This document shows, piece after piece, positions 8,382-17,849 of a stretch of 64,000 bases of DNA. Position numbers and translations under genes: made by a program. The stretch's first letter is position 1; each line of letters opens with the position of its first letter. This DNA is from Candidatus Dadabacteria bacterium (GTDB taxonomy: Bacteria; Desulfobacterota_D; UBA1144; Nemesobacterales; Nemesobacteraceae). The stretch is from the NCBI GenBank assembly GCA_028823955.1, contig JAPPFE010000001.1:62001-126000 (forward strand), written 5' to 3'. The notes under the pieces are model-generated. The model was given only the letters and a program-made list of their open reading frames with translations. It was not told the DNA's origin and ran no database searches.

Positions 8382-10456
8382 TACTCGAAATCGGAACGGA
8401 GGAAATACCTGCTCTCTTCCTTGAAAAAGCCCGGGAGGATCTGGGCAATATTCTAAGCGGAGAACTCCGCGACAAGGGTATTGAATTCGAGGAAATGGAA
8501 ATCTTCTATACCCCGAGAAGACTTTCGGCAAGGGTAAGCGGACTTGAGAGAAAGCAGAGAGACCGCACGACCGAAAACTTCGGGCCGCCCAAGCGCATAG
8601 CGTTTGACGAAGACGGAAAGCCCACCAAGGCCGCTGCGGGTTTCGCCAGATCCCAGAAAGTCGATGTTGAGGAACTCGTCATCGCAAAAAGGGATAACGG
8701 AGAATTCCTCTGCGTAAGGAAGACGGTAAAAGGAAAAAAAACTTCATCCGTTCTAAAAGAGATTCTTCCGGGAGTGATCTCATCGGTCCCCTTCCGGAAA
8801 TCAATGAGATGGGGCGACGGAAAACTGGCCTTCGCAAGACCTATAAGATGGATAGCGGCGCTCTACGATGGCAAGCCAGTAAAATTCAGCGTTGAGAACA
8901 TCAAAAGTTCTGACCGAAGCTTCGGTCACAGGTTCACTTCCCCGAAACCGTTTCGAGTGACATCCTGGGCCAATTACCTGAAAACACTTGAGAAAAACAA
9001 CGTAGTAGCGGACCCGGAGAAAAGAAAGAAAATCATAAGAAGGGACACAGAGACGGCGGCCAAAAAGATAGGCGGAACCATAAAGGAAGATCCTGAACTG
9101 CTTGAAACCGTGGTGAACCTAGTGGAGCATCCGACGGTTCTGGTGGGAAAGTTCGAGGAAAAATACCTGCGGTTGCCCGAGGAAGTTCTTATAAGCGTGA
9201 TGAAGAATCACCAGAAATATTTTCCCGTTTACTCTGAGAAGACCGGCAAGCTTCTTCCCTGTTTCATCTTTGTCTGCGGAACCCCGGTTAAGGATAAACA
9301 GGTAATTATAAGGGGAAACGAGCGGGTAATAAGGGCAAGACTTAACGACGCCGAATTCTTTTTCTCCGAAGATACGAAGAAAAACCTAAGTGCCTACACA
9401 GAAGAGCTTGAGAGCATGATGTTTCTATCTGATATAGGGACTTACAGGGAAAAAGTCGAGCGTATGAGGATGCTTGCCGCCGATATTTTTGCCAGCCCCG
9501 ATCTTGAAAGGGCCGCGGAACTCTCAAAGTCCGATCTCGCGACCCAGATGGTCTTTGAATTCGCCGAACTCCAGGGTGTCATGGGCAAGTATTACTCGCT
9601 TGCTTCCAAGGAGAAAAAAGCCGTCGCGAACGCGATCGAGGAACAATACATGCCGCTTACGAGAACCGGTGAACTCCCGCGAACGAAAACCGGAGCGCTT
9701 CTAAGCATAGTGGACAAAACGGATAACATCTGCTCGTCCTTCATCGCGGGTCTCGCGCCCACCGGATCTTCCGATCCCTATGCGCTGAGAAGACAGACCC
9801 TCGGAATAATAAGAATCGCCATAGAGAAGAAGCTTGATATTTCTCTCTCCACACTCCTTGAACGCGGCATAAGGCTCGTGCTCGACTCCATGGACGCGCA
9901 AAAAGCTCGTGACGGCAAACTGTCCGAAGAAGAACTTAAAGTGAACATTCTCGCGTTTTTCTCCGAGAGGTTCCGCAACCTAATGACAGAGTCAGGTTAC
10001 GAGAGAAATGTCGTCGAATCCGTAATCTCGGCAGGGTTTGACAACCCCCTTGACGCCTACCGCAGAATAAACGCGCTTGGGAAATTCGCAAAACGAAAGG
10101 ATTTTGAGGCCCTAGCCACAGGCTTTAAGAGGGTTTTCAACATAGCGAAAACCAGACCGTCTTCACCGCTTGACAAGAAGCTGTTTAAGCAAAAAGAGGA
10201 AAAGGATCTCCTCAGAGCTTTTACCAAGACGCAGACAGCGGTTTTAAAGAAATTGGCCGATTCTGAAAAAGCCGCCGGGCAAAGCGATTACCTCAAAGCG
10301 CTTGAATCCATAAAAACACTCTCCGCACCAATAGATCGTTTCTTTGACGCGGTAATGGTCATGGACAAAAACAAGAAGATCAGAGACAACCGTCTGGCCT
10401 TACTCAATGAAATAAAAGATCTGTTTTTCATGATTGCCGATTTCTCGAAAATCTGA
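8366..10456 (+). CDS. glyS: Glycyl-tRNA synthetase, beta subunit
   Basis: The beta subunit of the heterotetrameric glycyl-tRNA synthetase, which binds and positions tRNA-Gly for the alpha subunit. From the ATG at 8366 the protein is 696 residues, close to E. coli GlyS (689). It begins [18 protein letters not shown], the standard N-terminus, and ends with the anticodon-binding DALR-like helical domain ([19 protein letters not shown]). The central HD-like region includes [17 protein letters not shown] and [15 protein letters not shown]. The start lies inside the glyQ end, so the two are translationally coupled. Confidence 0.97.
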   Translation: MEKELILEIGTEEIPALFLEKAREDLGNILSGELRDKGIEFEEMEIFYTPRRLSARVSGLERKQRDRTTENFGPPKRIAFDEDGKPTKAAAGFARSQKVDVEELVIAKRDNGEFLCVRKTVKGKKTSSVLKEILPGVISSVPFRKSMRWGDGKLAFARPIRWIAALYDGKPVKFSVENIKSSDRSFGHRFTSPKPFRVTSWANYLKTLEKNNVVADPEKRKKIIRRDTETAAKKIGGTIKEDPELLETVVNLVEHPTVLVGKFEEKYLRLPEEVLISVMKNHQKYFPVYSEKTGKLLPCFIFVCGTPVKDKQVIIRGNERVIRARLNDAEFFFSEDTKKNLSAYTEELESMMFLSDIGTYREKVERMRMLAADIFASPDLERAAELSKSDLATQMVFEFAELQGVMGKYYSLASKEKKAVANAIEEQYMPLTRTGELPRTKTGALLSIVDKTDNICSSFIAGLAPTGSSDPYALRRQTLGIIRIAIEKKLDISLSTLLERGIRLVLDSMDAQKARDGKLSEEELKVNILAFFSERFRNLMTESGYERNVVESVISAGFDNPLDAYRRINALGKFAKRKDFEALATGFKRVFNIAKTRPSSPLDKKLFKQKEEKDLLRAFTKTQTAVLKKLADSEKAAGQSDYLKALESIKTLSAPIDRFFDAVMVMDKNKKIRDNRLALLNEIKDLFFMIADFSKI

Positions 10457-10482
10457 CACGCAACCAACCATACGCTTATTAA

Positions 10483-11253
10483 TCAATAAATGCCCGGTAT
10501 CAGGGCCTTGCGGTGCGGTGGATAATCCTTGAAGGTTTCCACATACCACTGATGGTTGCTGCGCGCCCTGGGAGCGAGATTGGCGGAGGTAAACAGCAAG
10601 AAGGCTAGGCCGCTCAACGACCACGTTGCTAGTGCCCAGCCGACCCATTCGAGGATTTCGCCCATATAATTCGGGCACGAGACAAAGCGAAACCCGCCAC
10701 CCTGCGGAACCACATAGCCGGTCCCGCCCGGCCTGCGTAGACGAATGAGGATATTGTCGGCGTGGAGGTTGAGAGCAATCCCGACTAGAAAAACCCCGAC
10801 GCCGATCAGGAAACGAGGGTCGGCAAGCCATCCAACGGTGTACTCGCCGAATTCGGAAATGAATCGGGCATTGATGTAGGCGTTAATCACATTGAAGAAA
10901 AAGCCCGACCCGACCACCAGCAACGGCGTCTTCCGCCCGCTTGCCCTGATCCGAAACGGGTAAATGAACGTCCGGTTCAGATAGTGGCACTGCCACATGA
11001 CCAGAAAGAGCAGCGGCACGATGTGGAACGCAGACTTCCCGTTAAGATAGACGGCAAGGAAAACGACAACCGCCGGCAGTTCCATGATGATCCAGCCGAG
11101 CCTGCTGGAAATGTGCGGTCCCCAGCCCGCACCTGCGTAATGACGGCCATAGGGTGCGGTTTTACGGAGCAGATAAAAAAACGTCGGGACAGCCGCAGCA
11201 ATGACTGCCCATACAATCACGCTGTGAAGTTGTTCCTCGGCCATCTCAACCAT
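10483..11253 (-). CDS. Steroid 5-alpha-reductase (SRD5A) family membrane enzyme
   Basis: A polytopic membrane protein of about 256 residues that matches the 3-oxo-5-alpha-steroid 4-dehydrogenase family along its whole length, not only in the C-terminal domain. Counting from the ATG at 11253, Glu58 in IIMELP and Tyr91 in CHYLNRTFIYP fall where human SRD5A2 has Glu57 and Tyr91, the residues reported to contact the steroid ketone. The NADPH-binding C-terminal half has WLADPRFLIGVGVFLVG, NLHADNILIRLRRPG, FVSCPNYMGEILEWVG and a final FKDYPPHRKALIPG. ATG at 11244 is an alternative start. Arginine codons are mostly CGN. The natural substrate (sterol, polyprenoid or enoyl lipid) is unknown. Confidence 0.82.
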   Translation of the reverse strand: MVEMAEEQLHSVIVWAVIAAAVPTFFYLLRKTAPYGRHYAGAGWGPHISSRLGWIIMELPAVVVFLAVYLNGKSAFHIVPLLFLVMWQCHYLNRTFIYPFRIRASGRKTPLLVVGSGFFFNVINAYINARFISEFGEYTVGWLADPRFLIGVGVFLVGIALNLHADNILIRLRRPGGTGYVVPQGGGFRFVSCPNYMGEILEWVGWALATWSLSGLAFLLFTSANLAPRARSNHQWYVETFKDYPPHRKALIPGIY

Positions 11254-11388
11254 TCTCGCCGAGCATGCCCTGCCCGTCAAACCATCGATAGGGCCTCTCA
11301 CCGAATCCGCCAAGGGACGCGGCCTGAACCCAAGTTCCGCCTGCGCAGACGTAATATCGGTAAATTCAGAGTATCATCCTGAAAATAC

Positions 11389-11416
11389 TTGAGAAGCAAC
11401 AGTATTCGGGTATTAT
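11389..11416 (+). promoter_or_regulatory. Promoter of tatA, abutting the start codon
   Basis: TTGAGA (11389-11394), 16 bases, then TATTAT (11411-11416). The tatA ATG is at 11426, nine bases beyond the -10 box, so the transcript would have a leader of only about two or three bases. There is no Shine-Dalgarno sequence in between. Confidence 0.5.
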
Positions 11417-11425
11417 TTCCCTCAT

Positions 11426-11605
11426 ATGTTCGGACAATTCGGCATATGGGAATTAATCCTGATCCTGGCAATCCTGCTCATAATCTTTGGTCCGAGCAGG
11501 CTCGGGGATCTGGGATCTTCGCTCGGCAAGGGAATAAGCGGGTTCAGAAAATCCCTAAAAGACGACGACCCAGACAATAAGGAAGAAGGGCAAAGCGGCA
11601 CCTGA
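11426..11605 (+). CDS. tatA: Twin-arginine translocase subunit TatA (59 residues)
   Basis: A short gene of 59 codons. The product starts MFGQFGIWELILILAILL, one membrane helix, followed by the TatA hinge and amphipathic helix FGPSRLGDLGSSLGKGISGF and an acidic, lysine-containing tail. The FGP motif and the Gly-rich amphipathic helix are diagnostic of TatA/TatB/TatE; the length and the LG..LG..I pattern favour TatA. It would form the pore-like assembly that moves folded proteins across the inner membrane with TatC, which is not in this window. It is monocistronic, between two leftward genes. Confidence 0.93.
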   Translation: MFGQFGIWELILILAILLIIFGPSRLGDLGSSLGKGISGFRKSLKDDDPDNKEEGQSGT

Positions 11606-11620
11606 TCAGAAACCCTTTCC

Positions 11621-12043
11621 TCAATCCTTTATCTTCTCCGCAAGTTCCACAAGCACTCCGTTCGTTGACTTGGGATGTATAAAGGCGACTTTACAGTTGT
11701 AAGATCCGGGTCTCGCATGTTCGTCGATCAGCCTGACACCTTCTTTTTCTAGGGCCCGGAGAGAAGACTCTATATCGTCCACAAGAAAGCAGATATGATG
11801 AACACCTTCCCCTCTTTTCTCCAAGAATTGCGAAATCGGAGAATTTTCGTCCAAAGGTTCGATAAGTTCTACCGCAGTGCCCTCTCCCGATTCGGGGCAA
11901 AGCATCGATGTTTTCACCCCATAGTTGACTACGTCCTCCCTGTGAACAACCCTAAGTCCGAGTAATTTGGAGTAAAGATATTCAGCTTTCTCGATATCCT
12001 TTACGGCAATCGCTACATGATAAAGAAATCCGTTCTTGCTCAA
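11621..12043 (-). CDS. mce: Methylmalonyl-CoA epimerase-like VOC protein
   Basis: A vicinal-oxygen-chelate fold protein of about 140 residues, most like methylmalonyl-CoA epimerase, which interconverts the two methylmalonyl-CoA stereoisomers in propionate metabolism. Two babbabb-type halves are visible: LYHVAIAVKDIEKAEYLYSK near the N-terminus and VHHICFLVDDIESSL in the second half, with metal ligands expected at the His of each half and at Glu in VLVELAEK. The start is TTG at 12043, preceded by AAAGGAG at a good distance; a longer ORF reading upstream overlaps the RNase G gene and is unlike the family. It follows rng by 19 bases and is probably co-transcribed. Confidence 0.85.
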   Translation of the reverse strand: MSKNGFLYHVAIAVKDIEKAEYLYSKLLGLRVVHREDVVNYGVKTSMLCPESGEGTAVELIEPLDENSPISQFLEKRGEGVHHICFLVDDIESSLRALEKEGVRLIDEHARPGSYNCKVAFIHPKSTNGVLVELAEKIKD

Positions 12044-12062
12044 CTCAGAACACTCCTTTCGG

Positions 12063-13556
12063 CTAACCCGAAGCCTCCTCTCTGGAAATGGCGTATTTCT
12101 CGAGAGGATCTTCAACCGATTTGAACTTTATCTTTACCCCCCTCTCCCGCTGGATTCTTCTCATGGATCTTCCTTCTATTTCTCTGAGCTTCGCTATGAC
12201 CTTCTTGTTGGCTTGGACGACAAGAGGCCCTTCAGCGCTCTGCCTTGTCCTCTGATCAATATCCCTCAGTATCTCGTAACAGGTGGTGTATATCGACTTT
12301 ATCCGTCCGCTCCCCTCGCAGGTATCACAGGGTTCGGTCAGGTCGGAAAGTATACTTTCCCTGACCCTGCGTCTGGTAAGCTGGATTACGCTGAAAGACG
12401 ATATTTCCTGGATCGTGGTCCTCGCTTTATCCTTTTTCATCTCATTCGTGAAAAGCGACTCTACCTTCTTTCTGGACCTAACAGACTGCATGTCTATGAA
12501 ATCGATAACTATGATTCCGACCAGATTGCGAAGCCTTATCTGCCTCGCGGCTTCAACTGCGGCTTCTTCGTTCGTTTTCATTATTGTTTTCTTCTGAAAC
12601 TCCTCTCCGACAAGTTTCCCGGAGTTAACGTCTATCACGGTAAGCCCCTCGGCCTCGTCTATGATCAGGTAGCCTCCCGACTTCATCCAGACCTTTTTTC
12701 TGTACATTTTTTCGATCTGGCTCTCGATTCCGTATCTGTCGAATATGGGTTCTTCTTTATCGTACATATCGACTTTGAAGCCATCCTTGTTAATCTTGTC
12801 GGAAAAGTACTTGGTAATCCGGCCGTGGGCTTTGGAGGAATCAACTACAATTTTCTTAAGGCCGTTTCCCATCAGGTCCCTGATGACCCTGATACAGGTA
12901 TCGGCTTCTTCGTATATCACGCCCGGGTTTTTCGATTCTTCATACTTTTTCTTTATCCTTCTCCACTTCCTCACAAGCGCTTTCATCTCGCTCTTGATGT
13001 CCTTCTCGTCCGCTTCCACGCACGCCGTTCTCACTATAAAACCCATGTCTTCGGGCTTATTCCGCATGATTTCGGAAAATCTTTTCCTGCTTTTTCTGTC
13101 GGTTATTTTGCGGGACAGGTTCACCGAGTCTGACCCGGGAAGCAGAACAAGATATTTGCCCGGTATGCCCACGTGAGAGGTAAGCTTGGGACCTTTGTTT
13201 CCGGTGGGTTCCTTTGTAACCTGAACCATAACCTCCTGACCCTGACGCAACACTTTCTGTATTGGCTGATGGTTTTTTCTGGAAGACTTTTTTGTCTCTT
13301 CCTCTTCAAGAAAAAGTTCACTGAGCGATTCCTCATACACATCCTCGGCGGAGAGAAACCCGGATTTGCCGTCTCCCATGCCGACAAACGCGGCCTGCAC
13401 CCCGGGGACGATCTTTTCGACTTTCCCCTTGTAGATATTGCCTACCATTGAAGAACTGGACTTTCTTTCAATGAAAAGCTCGATCAGTCTGCTTTTCTCC
13501 AGGACAGCTACTCTGGTTTCGTTAAAAAGCGAGTTGATGATAAGTTGAGTGCTCAT
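12063..13556 (-). CDS. rng: Ribonuclease G/E family endoribonuclease
   Basis: A 497-residue RNase E/G family enzyme, the size of RNase G, that cleaves single-stranded RNA with a preference for 5'-monophosphate ends and takes part in rRNA maturation and mRNA decay. It has an S1 RNA-binding domain near the N-terminus (GNIYKGKVEKIVPGVQAAFV), the magnesium-binding carboxylates in LTVIDVNSGK and GIIVIDFIDM, and the Zn-link Cys pair in CDTCEGSGR near residue 415. It lacks the long disordered C-terminal scaffold of RNase E. The ATG at 13556 gives MSTQLIINSL, a normal start. Confidence 0.94.
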   Translation of the reverse strand: MSTQLIINSLFNETRVAVLEKSRLIELFIERKSSSSMVGNIYKGKVEKIVPGVQAAFVGMGDGKSGFLSAEDVYEESLSELFLEEEETKKSSRKNHQPIQKVLRQGQEVMVQVTKEPTGNKGPKLTSHVGIPGKYLVLLPGSDSVNLSRKITDRKSRKRFSEIMRNKPEDMGFIVRTACVEADEKDIKSEMKALVRKWRRIKKKYEESKNPGVIYEEADTCIRVIRDLMGNGLKKIVVDSSKAHGRITKYFSDKINKDGFKVDMYDKEEPIFDRYGIESQIEKMYRKKVWMKSGGYLIIDEAEGLTVIDVNSGKLVGEEFQKKTIMKTNEEAAVEAARQIRLRNLVGIIVIDFIDMQSVRSRKKVESLFTNEMKKDKARTTIQEISSFSVIQLTRRRVRESILSDLTEPCDTCEGSGRIKSIYTTCYEILRDIDQRTRQSAEGPLVVQANKKVIAKLREIEGRSMRRIQRERGVKIKFKSVEDPLEKYAISREEASG

Positions 13557-13722
13557 AGGGCGTCAGACACAAACAGATTATTTTGGTAAATATAACCGTA
13601 AGTGCCTGAAATGGAAAAACAAGTCTTCAGCTCCCGCTGATTCTCAAACCCGACATTCCTGCAGGAAAAGGCCCTGCGCGGGGCGGACAGGAGTAAAAGA
13701 TTACCGCATTTTTCCCAAAGAA

Positions 13723-14136
13723 TCAGGCGCTCTTTCTTCCAAGCTCGACAATCGTGTCGAAATGCTCTTTTTCAATCTGCATGACCGAAAGCCTGCTCTG
13801 CCTTACAAGCGCAATGTCCCTGAGCCTTTCGTCGTTTTTTATTTGCTTGAGAGATACGGGGATCCGGAGGGTTTCCACGGGCTTCAGATCAACCACGACC
13901 CATCTTTCGTCCTCGGTCGTGGGGTCTTGGTAATACTCCCTTATGACCTCGGATATGCCCACGACTTCAAGACCCTTGTTGCTGTGGTAGAAAAGAACGA
14001 GATCTCCCTTTTTCATGCCTTTGAGGTTGTTTCTTGCCTGATAGTTTCTGACCCCGTCCCAGTACGTCCATCCGTCTCGGAGAAACTCCTCCCACGAATA
14101 CTTAAACGGTTCCGATTTGACAAGCCAGTAGTTCAT
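13723..14136 (-). CDS. EVE-domain protein
   Basis: A 137-residue protein made of a single EVE domain, a PUA-like fold that recognises modified bases in DNA or RNA. Landmarks are MNYWLVKSEPFKYSWEEF at the N-terminus, the WDGVRNYQARNNL stretch that forms the base-binding pocket wall, and GDLVLFYHS. It is related to bacterial homologues of human THYN1. Nearby rng is on the same strand with a 166-base gap in which I see nothing else. The role, perhaps in translation or nucleic-acid modification sensing, cannot be specified. Confidence 0.9.
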   Translation of the reverse strand: MNYWLVKSEPFKYSWEEFLRDGWTYWDGVRNYQARNNLKGMKKGDLVLFYHSNKGLEVVGISEVIREYYQDPTTEDERWVVVDLKPVETLRIPVSLKQIKNDERLRDIALVRQSRLSVMQIEKEHFDTIVELGRKSA

Positions 14137-14200
14137 CGTTTCAATGATGGCCGGACCTGAACCGGACGGTTACTATAACAGTCCGCATCCACGGCAAGAA

Positions 14201-15880
14201 TTACCATCCGGAAAGCTCGCTCGCGGGGAAATCGTTGCTCTCCTCACAGTCATCACCGAGGCTTACGTCCGTGGTATCGTCGGCATCCCAGAAATTTCCC
14301 AAGACTTTCCGAAGACACTCAGAGTCTTCCCCAACTTCCTGACCGAGAAACCTGTGCGTGATAACGAGACGGTGATCGGGCGAGCCTGAAAAATAAGCCA
14401 TAATTTCATCCTGTCGCGGATCCGGACTGAAATAGTGCTTTATATCAAGACCTCCCCTGTAGACAATCACGTTCTCGGCCTCAATGCCTGAAACCCGAGG
14501 CAACGCAATTCTCCCTGTCTGCTCGACTAAATGCGGACAGACGCTGAGATAAGTCTTGTAGCCAACAAGAAAACCGTATCCGAACGCTTCCTTGGTTCCG
14601 CCGTTGTCCCCGGGAAGTTCTTCATTTCCTACCTCATCGTAACGGGAAAGACTGTCAGGGTCTTCCGCCCTGTTTATCCCGAAAGAGCAGATCATTCCCG
14701 TACGGTTTGTTATTCCCGGGAAAAACCCGCCCGCTCCCACCAGCAGATCAGTCCATCTGGCTTCGTCCCCGTCAAGATCAGGAAGACCGTATGTCTCCCT
14801 CGGGTGTTCGCCGGACATGCTACTGTAGTCACGCGGTCCGTATCCGGTAGCAATTTCACGTTCGCCTCGGTCATGCGCATTTGCGATCTCTCCAATGTAT
14901 CTTATCGCCCGGCCGACCTTTTGTTCTTCCTCGACAAGATGAACAATCCTGTCAAAAGCCCCTCCCGCGTAAACCGTCTCCCCGTCAATTCGAACAGGAG
15001 TTGAGTGATAAGTGTCCATAAAACGGCGGAAGTTCTCTCTTATATCAGGATAGGATGCAGTACACGAAGAGTCATCCTCGCACGCGCTGAAAAGAATGTC
15101 CATCATGCGCGCGGCGTTGTGAAGACCGTCTGATATGGGATGCTCTCCCGGGGCCGTGACCTGCTCAAAAAACACGTTGTGAAGCCGCGGGCGGTCATTC
15201 TCCGCAAGCATGTAGCCCACTATGACACCCCCGAACGAACTTGTATAGAGATTCACGGGAGAGCGCACGGTGCCTGAAGGCACAAAATCAGACGCTTTCA
15301 TCTTCTTTCCGTTAACCGTAACATCCTCATCTTCCGCAAACATGCGTATTACGGAATTGGCGTCACGCGCATTCAGTACGGGGTTTATTTTGCTGAAGGT
15401 ATCGTGGCCTTTCAGGCAGGCAATAAAGTTCCGACCCGGAGCGCACTCCTTCCCGGCAGTGATGTCAGTAATATTCGACCCGCGGTAGTTTATCGCGACC
15501 CAGGCAGTGTGCGCCCCCTGGTCCTCACTAAGCAGTCCGGTAACCTTGGAACCCGTTCCGCCCTGAATTATAACGCCGAGGCGACTGACAGTGCCGATTC
15601 CGGTCTGCGCATTACTTTCGCGAAGGGAAACCCACACGTCTATGGATACGCCGTCAGAAGCGGTGTATGTTCCCGAATATACTTCACCGAAATAGTCACT
15701 CAGGTCTGCGGTGTCGGCAGTCCTTAGAACAAGACTCTCAGTTGGCTGAGGCATAACTGGAGGTGTAACGGGAGGGGCCTGTTCGCCACCGCCACCGCCC
15801 CCACCGCATCCCGTGGCAAGAGAAACCAAAAAGACTCCCAAGGCAAAACTCCACAGCGCGAAGCGGCATGGATTGTCCAT
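14201..15880 (-). CDS. Secreted alpha/beta-hydrolase, possible lipoprotein peptidase (S33/TAP-like)
   Basis: A 559-residue exported protein. The N-terminus has a hydrophobic segment ending in LVSLATGC followed by a run of six glycines, which resembles a lipoprotein cleavage site, although Ala at -3 is not the usual choice. After a proline-rich linker comes an alpha/beta-hydrolase domain: an oxyanion region VIIQGGTGS, AINYRGS, and the nucleophile-elbow-like LYTSSFGGVIVGYM. A candidate acid and histidine follow in the C-terminal part (GGLDIKHYF and DHRLVITH). The layout is that of tripeptidyl-aminopeptidase-like S33 hydrolases. GGAGGA precedes the ATG. Several Cys pairs (FIACL, FSACEDDSSC) fit a disulfide-bonded periplasmic protein. 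Substrate unknown. Confidence 0.72.
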   Translation of the reverse strand: MDNPCRFALWSFALGVFLVSLATGCGGGGGGGEQAPPVTPPVMPQPTESLVLRTADTADLSDYFGEVYSGTYTASDGVSIDVWVSLRESNAQTGIGTVSRLGVIIQGGTGSKVTGLLSEDQGAHTAWVAINYRGSNITDITAGKECAPGRNFIACLKGHDTFSKINPVLNARDANSVIRMFAEDEDVTVNGKKMKASDFVPSGTVRSPVNLYTSSFGGVIVGYMLAENDRPRLHNVFFEQVTAPGEHPISDGLHNAARMMDILFSACEDDSSCTASYPDIRENFRRFMDTYHSTPVRIDGETVYAGGAFDRIVHLVEEEQKVGRAIRYIGEIANAHDRGEREIATGYGPRDYSSMSGEHPRETYGLPDLDGDEARWTDLLVGAGGFFPGITNRTGMICSFGINRAEDPDSLSRYDEVGNEELPGDNGGTKEAFGYGFLVGYKTYLSVCPHLVEQTGRIALPRVSGIEAENVIVYRGGLDIKHYFSPDPRQDEIMAYFSGSPDHRLVITHRFLGQEVGEDSECLRKVLGNFWDADDTTDVSLGDDCEESNDFPASELSGW

Positions 15881-15999
15881 CGTAATTTCCTCCAGATTTT
15901 AGGATCCTAATACAAGGTGGCTGAAAATATTACTACGGCGTTAAGAATAAAACAAATCCGCGGAAAGCTGAGAATGCCCGCGGGGATTCCTTCGGTTAA

Positions 16000-16019
16000 A
16001 AACCATAACGTTATGGTTT
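16000..16019. promoter_or_regulatory. Perfect 20-base palindrome at the start of the second Fic gene
   Basis: AAACCATAACGTTATGGTTT at 16000-16019 equals its own reverse complement. A further TATGGTTTATA follows at once, repeating one half-site with a 7-base offset. The palindrome ends 12 bases before the ATG at 16032 and lies between the divergent hydrolase and Fic genes. It is a strong candidate operator, possibly for the MerR-like domain of the Fic protein itself. Confidence 0.6.
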
Positions 16020-16031
16020 ATGGTTTATACT

Positions 16032-17021
16032 ATGAACTACGAAAAACTGACTGCGAAAAAGAAGCTGCTGGATAAATACTGGCCGCTGCCTGACGCGCTC
16101 ACAAGCAATCTGGACGGATGGTTTCGGGTTGAGCTTACCTACACAAGTAACGCGATTGAAGGAAATACGCTAGGCCGACGTGAGACCGCGCTTGTTATTG
16201 AAAAAAGTCTCGCCGTGGGCGGCAAATCGCTTCTGGAGCACACAGAGGCCGTAAACCACGCCCGCGCGCTTGACTGGACAAGAAAACAGGCGAAACGCAG
16301 ACCGCACTCGCTGACCGAAAAAGATGTTCTGAATATTCACTGCCTTATCATGAAAGGTATTGATGATTTCAACTCTGGTCGTTATCGGGCGACGCCGGTG
16401 CGAATATCCGGCTCGGCTGCGGTGCTTCCAATCCCGCGCAAAGTGCCGGACCTTATGAATGGATTTGTTAAATGGCTCGGGCTCGCAACCGGCCTGCATT
16501 CCGTGGAACTGGCCGCGGAGGCCCATTACAGGCTGGTCACCATTCACCCGTTTACAGACGGCAACGGCCGTACTTCTCGGCTTCTGATGAACATGATCCT
16601 GCTCATGTCGGGCTACCCTGAAGCGATAATACGCAAACGCGACCGGCTGGCTTATATCGACTCGCTTGAAAAAGCGCAGACGGGCGGGTCCATGGACACA
16701 TACATGAAAATTGTCGCACAGGCAGTTAGCCGGTCCCTTGACATATACCTCAGGGCGGCCGAAGGCAAAACGGATACAGGCAAGGAAAAAGGCCCTCTGC
16801 TAAGGGCCGGCGAGATTGCAAAGCTGGCCAACCGGAGAAATTCCACAATACGCCACTGGACCAAGGAAGGTCTGCTTGAAATCGCCGAAATTACTGACGC
16901 CGGGTACAAGCTCTACGCACAGGAGATGGTTGAAAGAATAAGATTGATAAACGAACTTAAATCCCGCAGACTCACGCTCAGGGAAATCAGGAAGAAAATA
17001 CTGCGTGATTCTCCAGACTGA
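16032..17021 (+). CDS. Fic-domain protein fused to a MerR-like DNA-binding domain
   Basis: A class II Fic protein of 329 residues from the ATG at 16032 (333 from an ATG at 16020). In the longer numbering the inhibitory motif SNAIEG is at 43-48 and the catalytic loop HPFTDGNGRTSR is at 176-187, all key residues present, so AMP transfer to a protein target is expected. Residues about 262-333 look like a MerR-type winged helix: LRAGEIAKLANRRNSTIRHW, then a Gly-Tyr wing and a Leu-rich helix. This would let the protein bind DNA, and a perfect palindrome sits at its own start. No Shine-Dalgarno sequence is visible. TATACT lies directly before the ATG. Confidence 0.88.
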   Translation: MNYEKLTAKKKLLDKYWPLPDALTSNLDGWFRVELTYTSNAIEGNTLGRRETALVIEKSLAVGGKSLLEHTEAVNHARALDWTRKQAKRRPHSLTEKDVLNIHCLIMKGIDDFNSGRYRATPVRISGSAAVLPIPRKVPDLMNGFVKWLGLATGLHSVELAAEAHYRLVTIHPFTDGNGRTSRLLMNMILLMSGYPEAIIRKRDRLAYIDSLEKAQTGGSMDTYMKIVAQAVSRSLDIYLRAAEGKTDTGKEKGPLLRAGEIAKLANRRNSTIRHWTKEGLLEIAEITDAGYKLYAQEMVERIRLINELKSRRLTLREIRKKILRDSPD

Positions 17022-17125
17022 GCAGAATAGTAGATTTATCGGTATTTTTTCGAAATATCCTTATAATCCACTTCCCGCTTGTGTACTATTTCCCGTGGTT
17101 TTTCAGTTAACAGTGAGGTTCTTAG

Positions 17126-17848
17126 TTGCTCATAATTCCCGCAATAGACTTAAAAGACGGAAACTGCGTGCGGCTTCTCAGGGGGGAAGAAGGCACGGAG
17201 ACCGTGTTTTCAGACAGCCCTTCTGACACCGCGAAAAAGTGGGAGACGGGCAGAGCCGAGTGGATTCACGTCGTGGACCTTGACGGTGCCTTCAGGGGAA
17301 ACCCGAGGAATTTCGAAGCCGTGCACCAGATAGTCCGCTCCGTTTCCTCAAGCATCCAGGTGGGAGGCGGAATAAGAAACATCGCCACGGTGGAGAGATA
17401 CCTCGAAATTGGTATCAAAAGAGTGATAATAGGCACTTCGGCCTTTACCGACAGGGAGTTTCTCGAGGACGTCTGCGGAAGATTCCCCGGAAGAATAGCC
17501 GTCGGGGTCGACACCAGGGGCGGGAAAGTAGCCCTTCGGGGATGGAAGGAGACAGTAGACGCGTCCATTGAGCGGACGATGCTTGAATTCCGCGATATCG
17601 GAGTGTCGCTTGTGATTCACACAAACGTCGACAGGGACGGAACAATGGAAGGAACCGACACGGCTTCAGTAAAGGATTTTCTTTCCATCTGCCCCCTTCC
17701 TGTAATCGTTTCAGGCGGCATCGCGTCGCTCGGCGACCTTGAAAAGATACAGTCAATCGGGGAGACGAACCTTGTGGGGGCGATTCTCGGAAAATCGCTT
17801 TACTCGGGCTCCATAGACCTTGGAGACGCCATAAGAAGGTTTCAGTGA
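17126..17848 (+). CDS. hisA: Phosphoribosylformimino-5-aminoimidazole carboxamide ribotide isomerase
   Basis: HisA is a TIM-barrel isomerase that opens the ribose ring of ProFAR to give PRFAR, the fourth step of histidine synthesis. The 240-residue product begins with [15 protein letters not shown], containing the catalytic Asp, and has the second catalytic Asp in [10 protein letters not shown]. Phosphate-binding glycines are in QVGGGIR and VSGGI. The start is TTG at 17126 with GTGAGG about ten bases before it. hisF follows after a single base, so the two are coupled. The remaining his genes are not in this window. Confidence 0.96.
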   Translation: MLIIPAIDLKDGNCVRLLRGEEGTETVFSDSPSDTAKKWETGRAEWIHVVDLDGAFRGNPRNFEAVHQIVRSVSSSIQVGGGIRNIATVERYLEIGIKRVIIGTSAFTDREFLEDVCGRFPGRIAVGVDTRGGKVALRGWKETVDASIERTMLEFRDIGVSLVIHTNVDRDGTMEGTDTASVKDFLSICPLPVIVSGGIASLGDLEKIQSIGETNLVGAILGKSLYSGSIDLGDAIRRFQ

Positions 17849-17849
17849 A

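Noticed and set aside
12036-13133. A 365-codon rightward open frame
   Set aside because: It is fully antisense to the RNase G gene, whose protein is well conserved, and its own translation lacks any motif.
16026-16031. TATACT as the -10 box of the second Fic gene
   Set aside because: It touches the ATG at 16032, so transcription would start inside the gene, and no -35 box is well placed.
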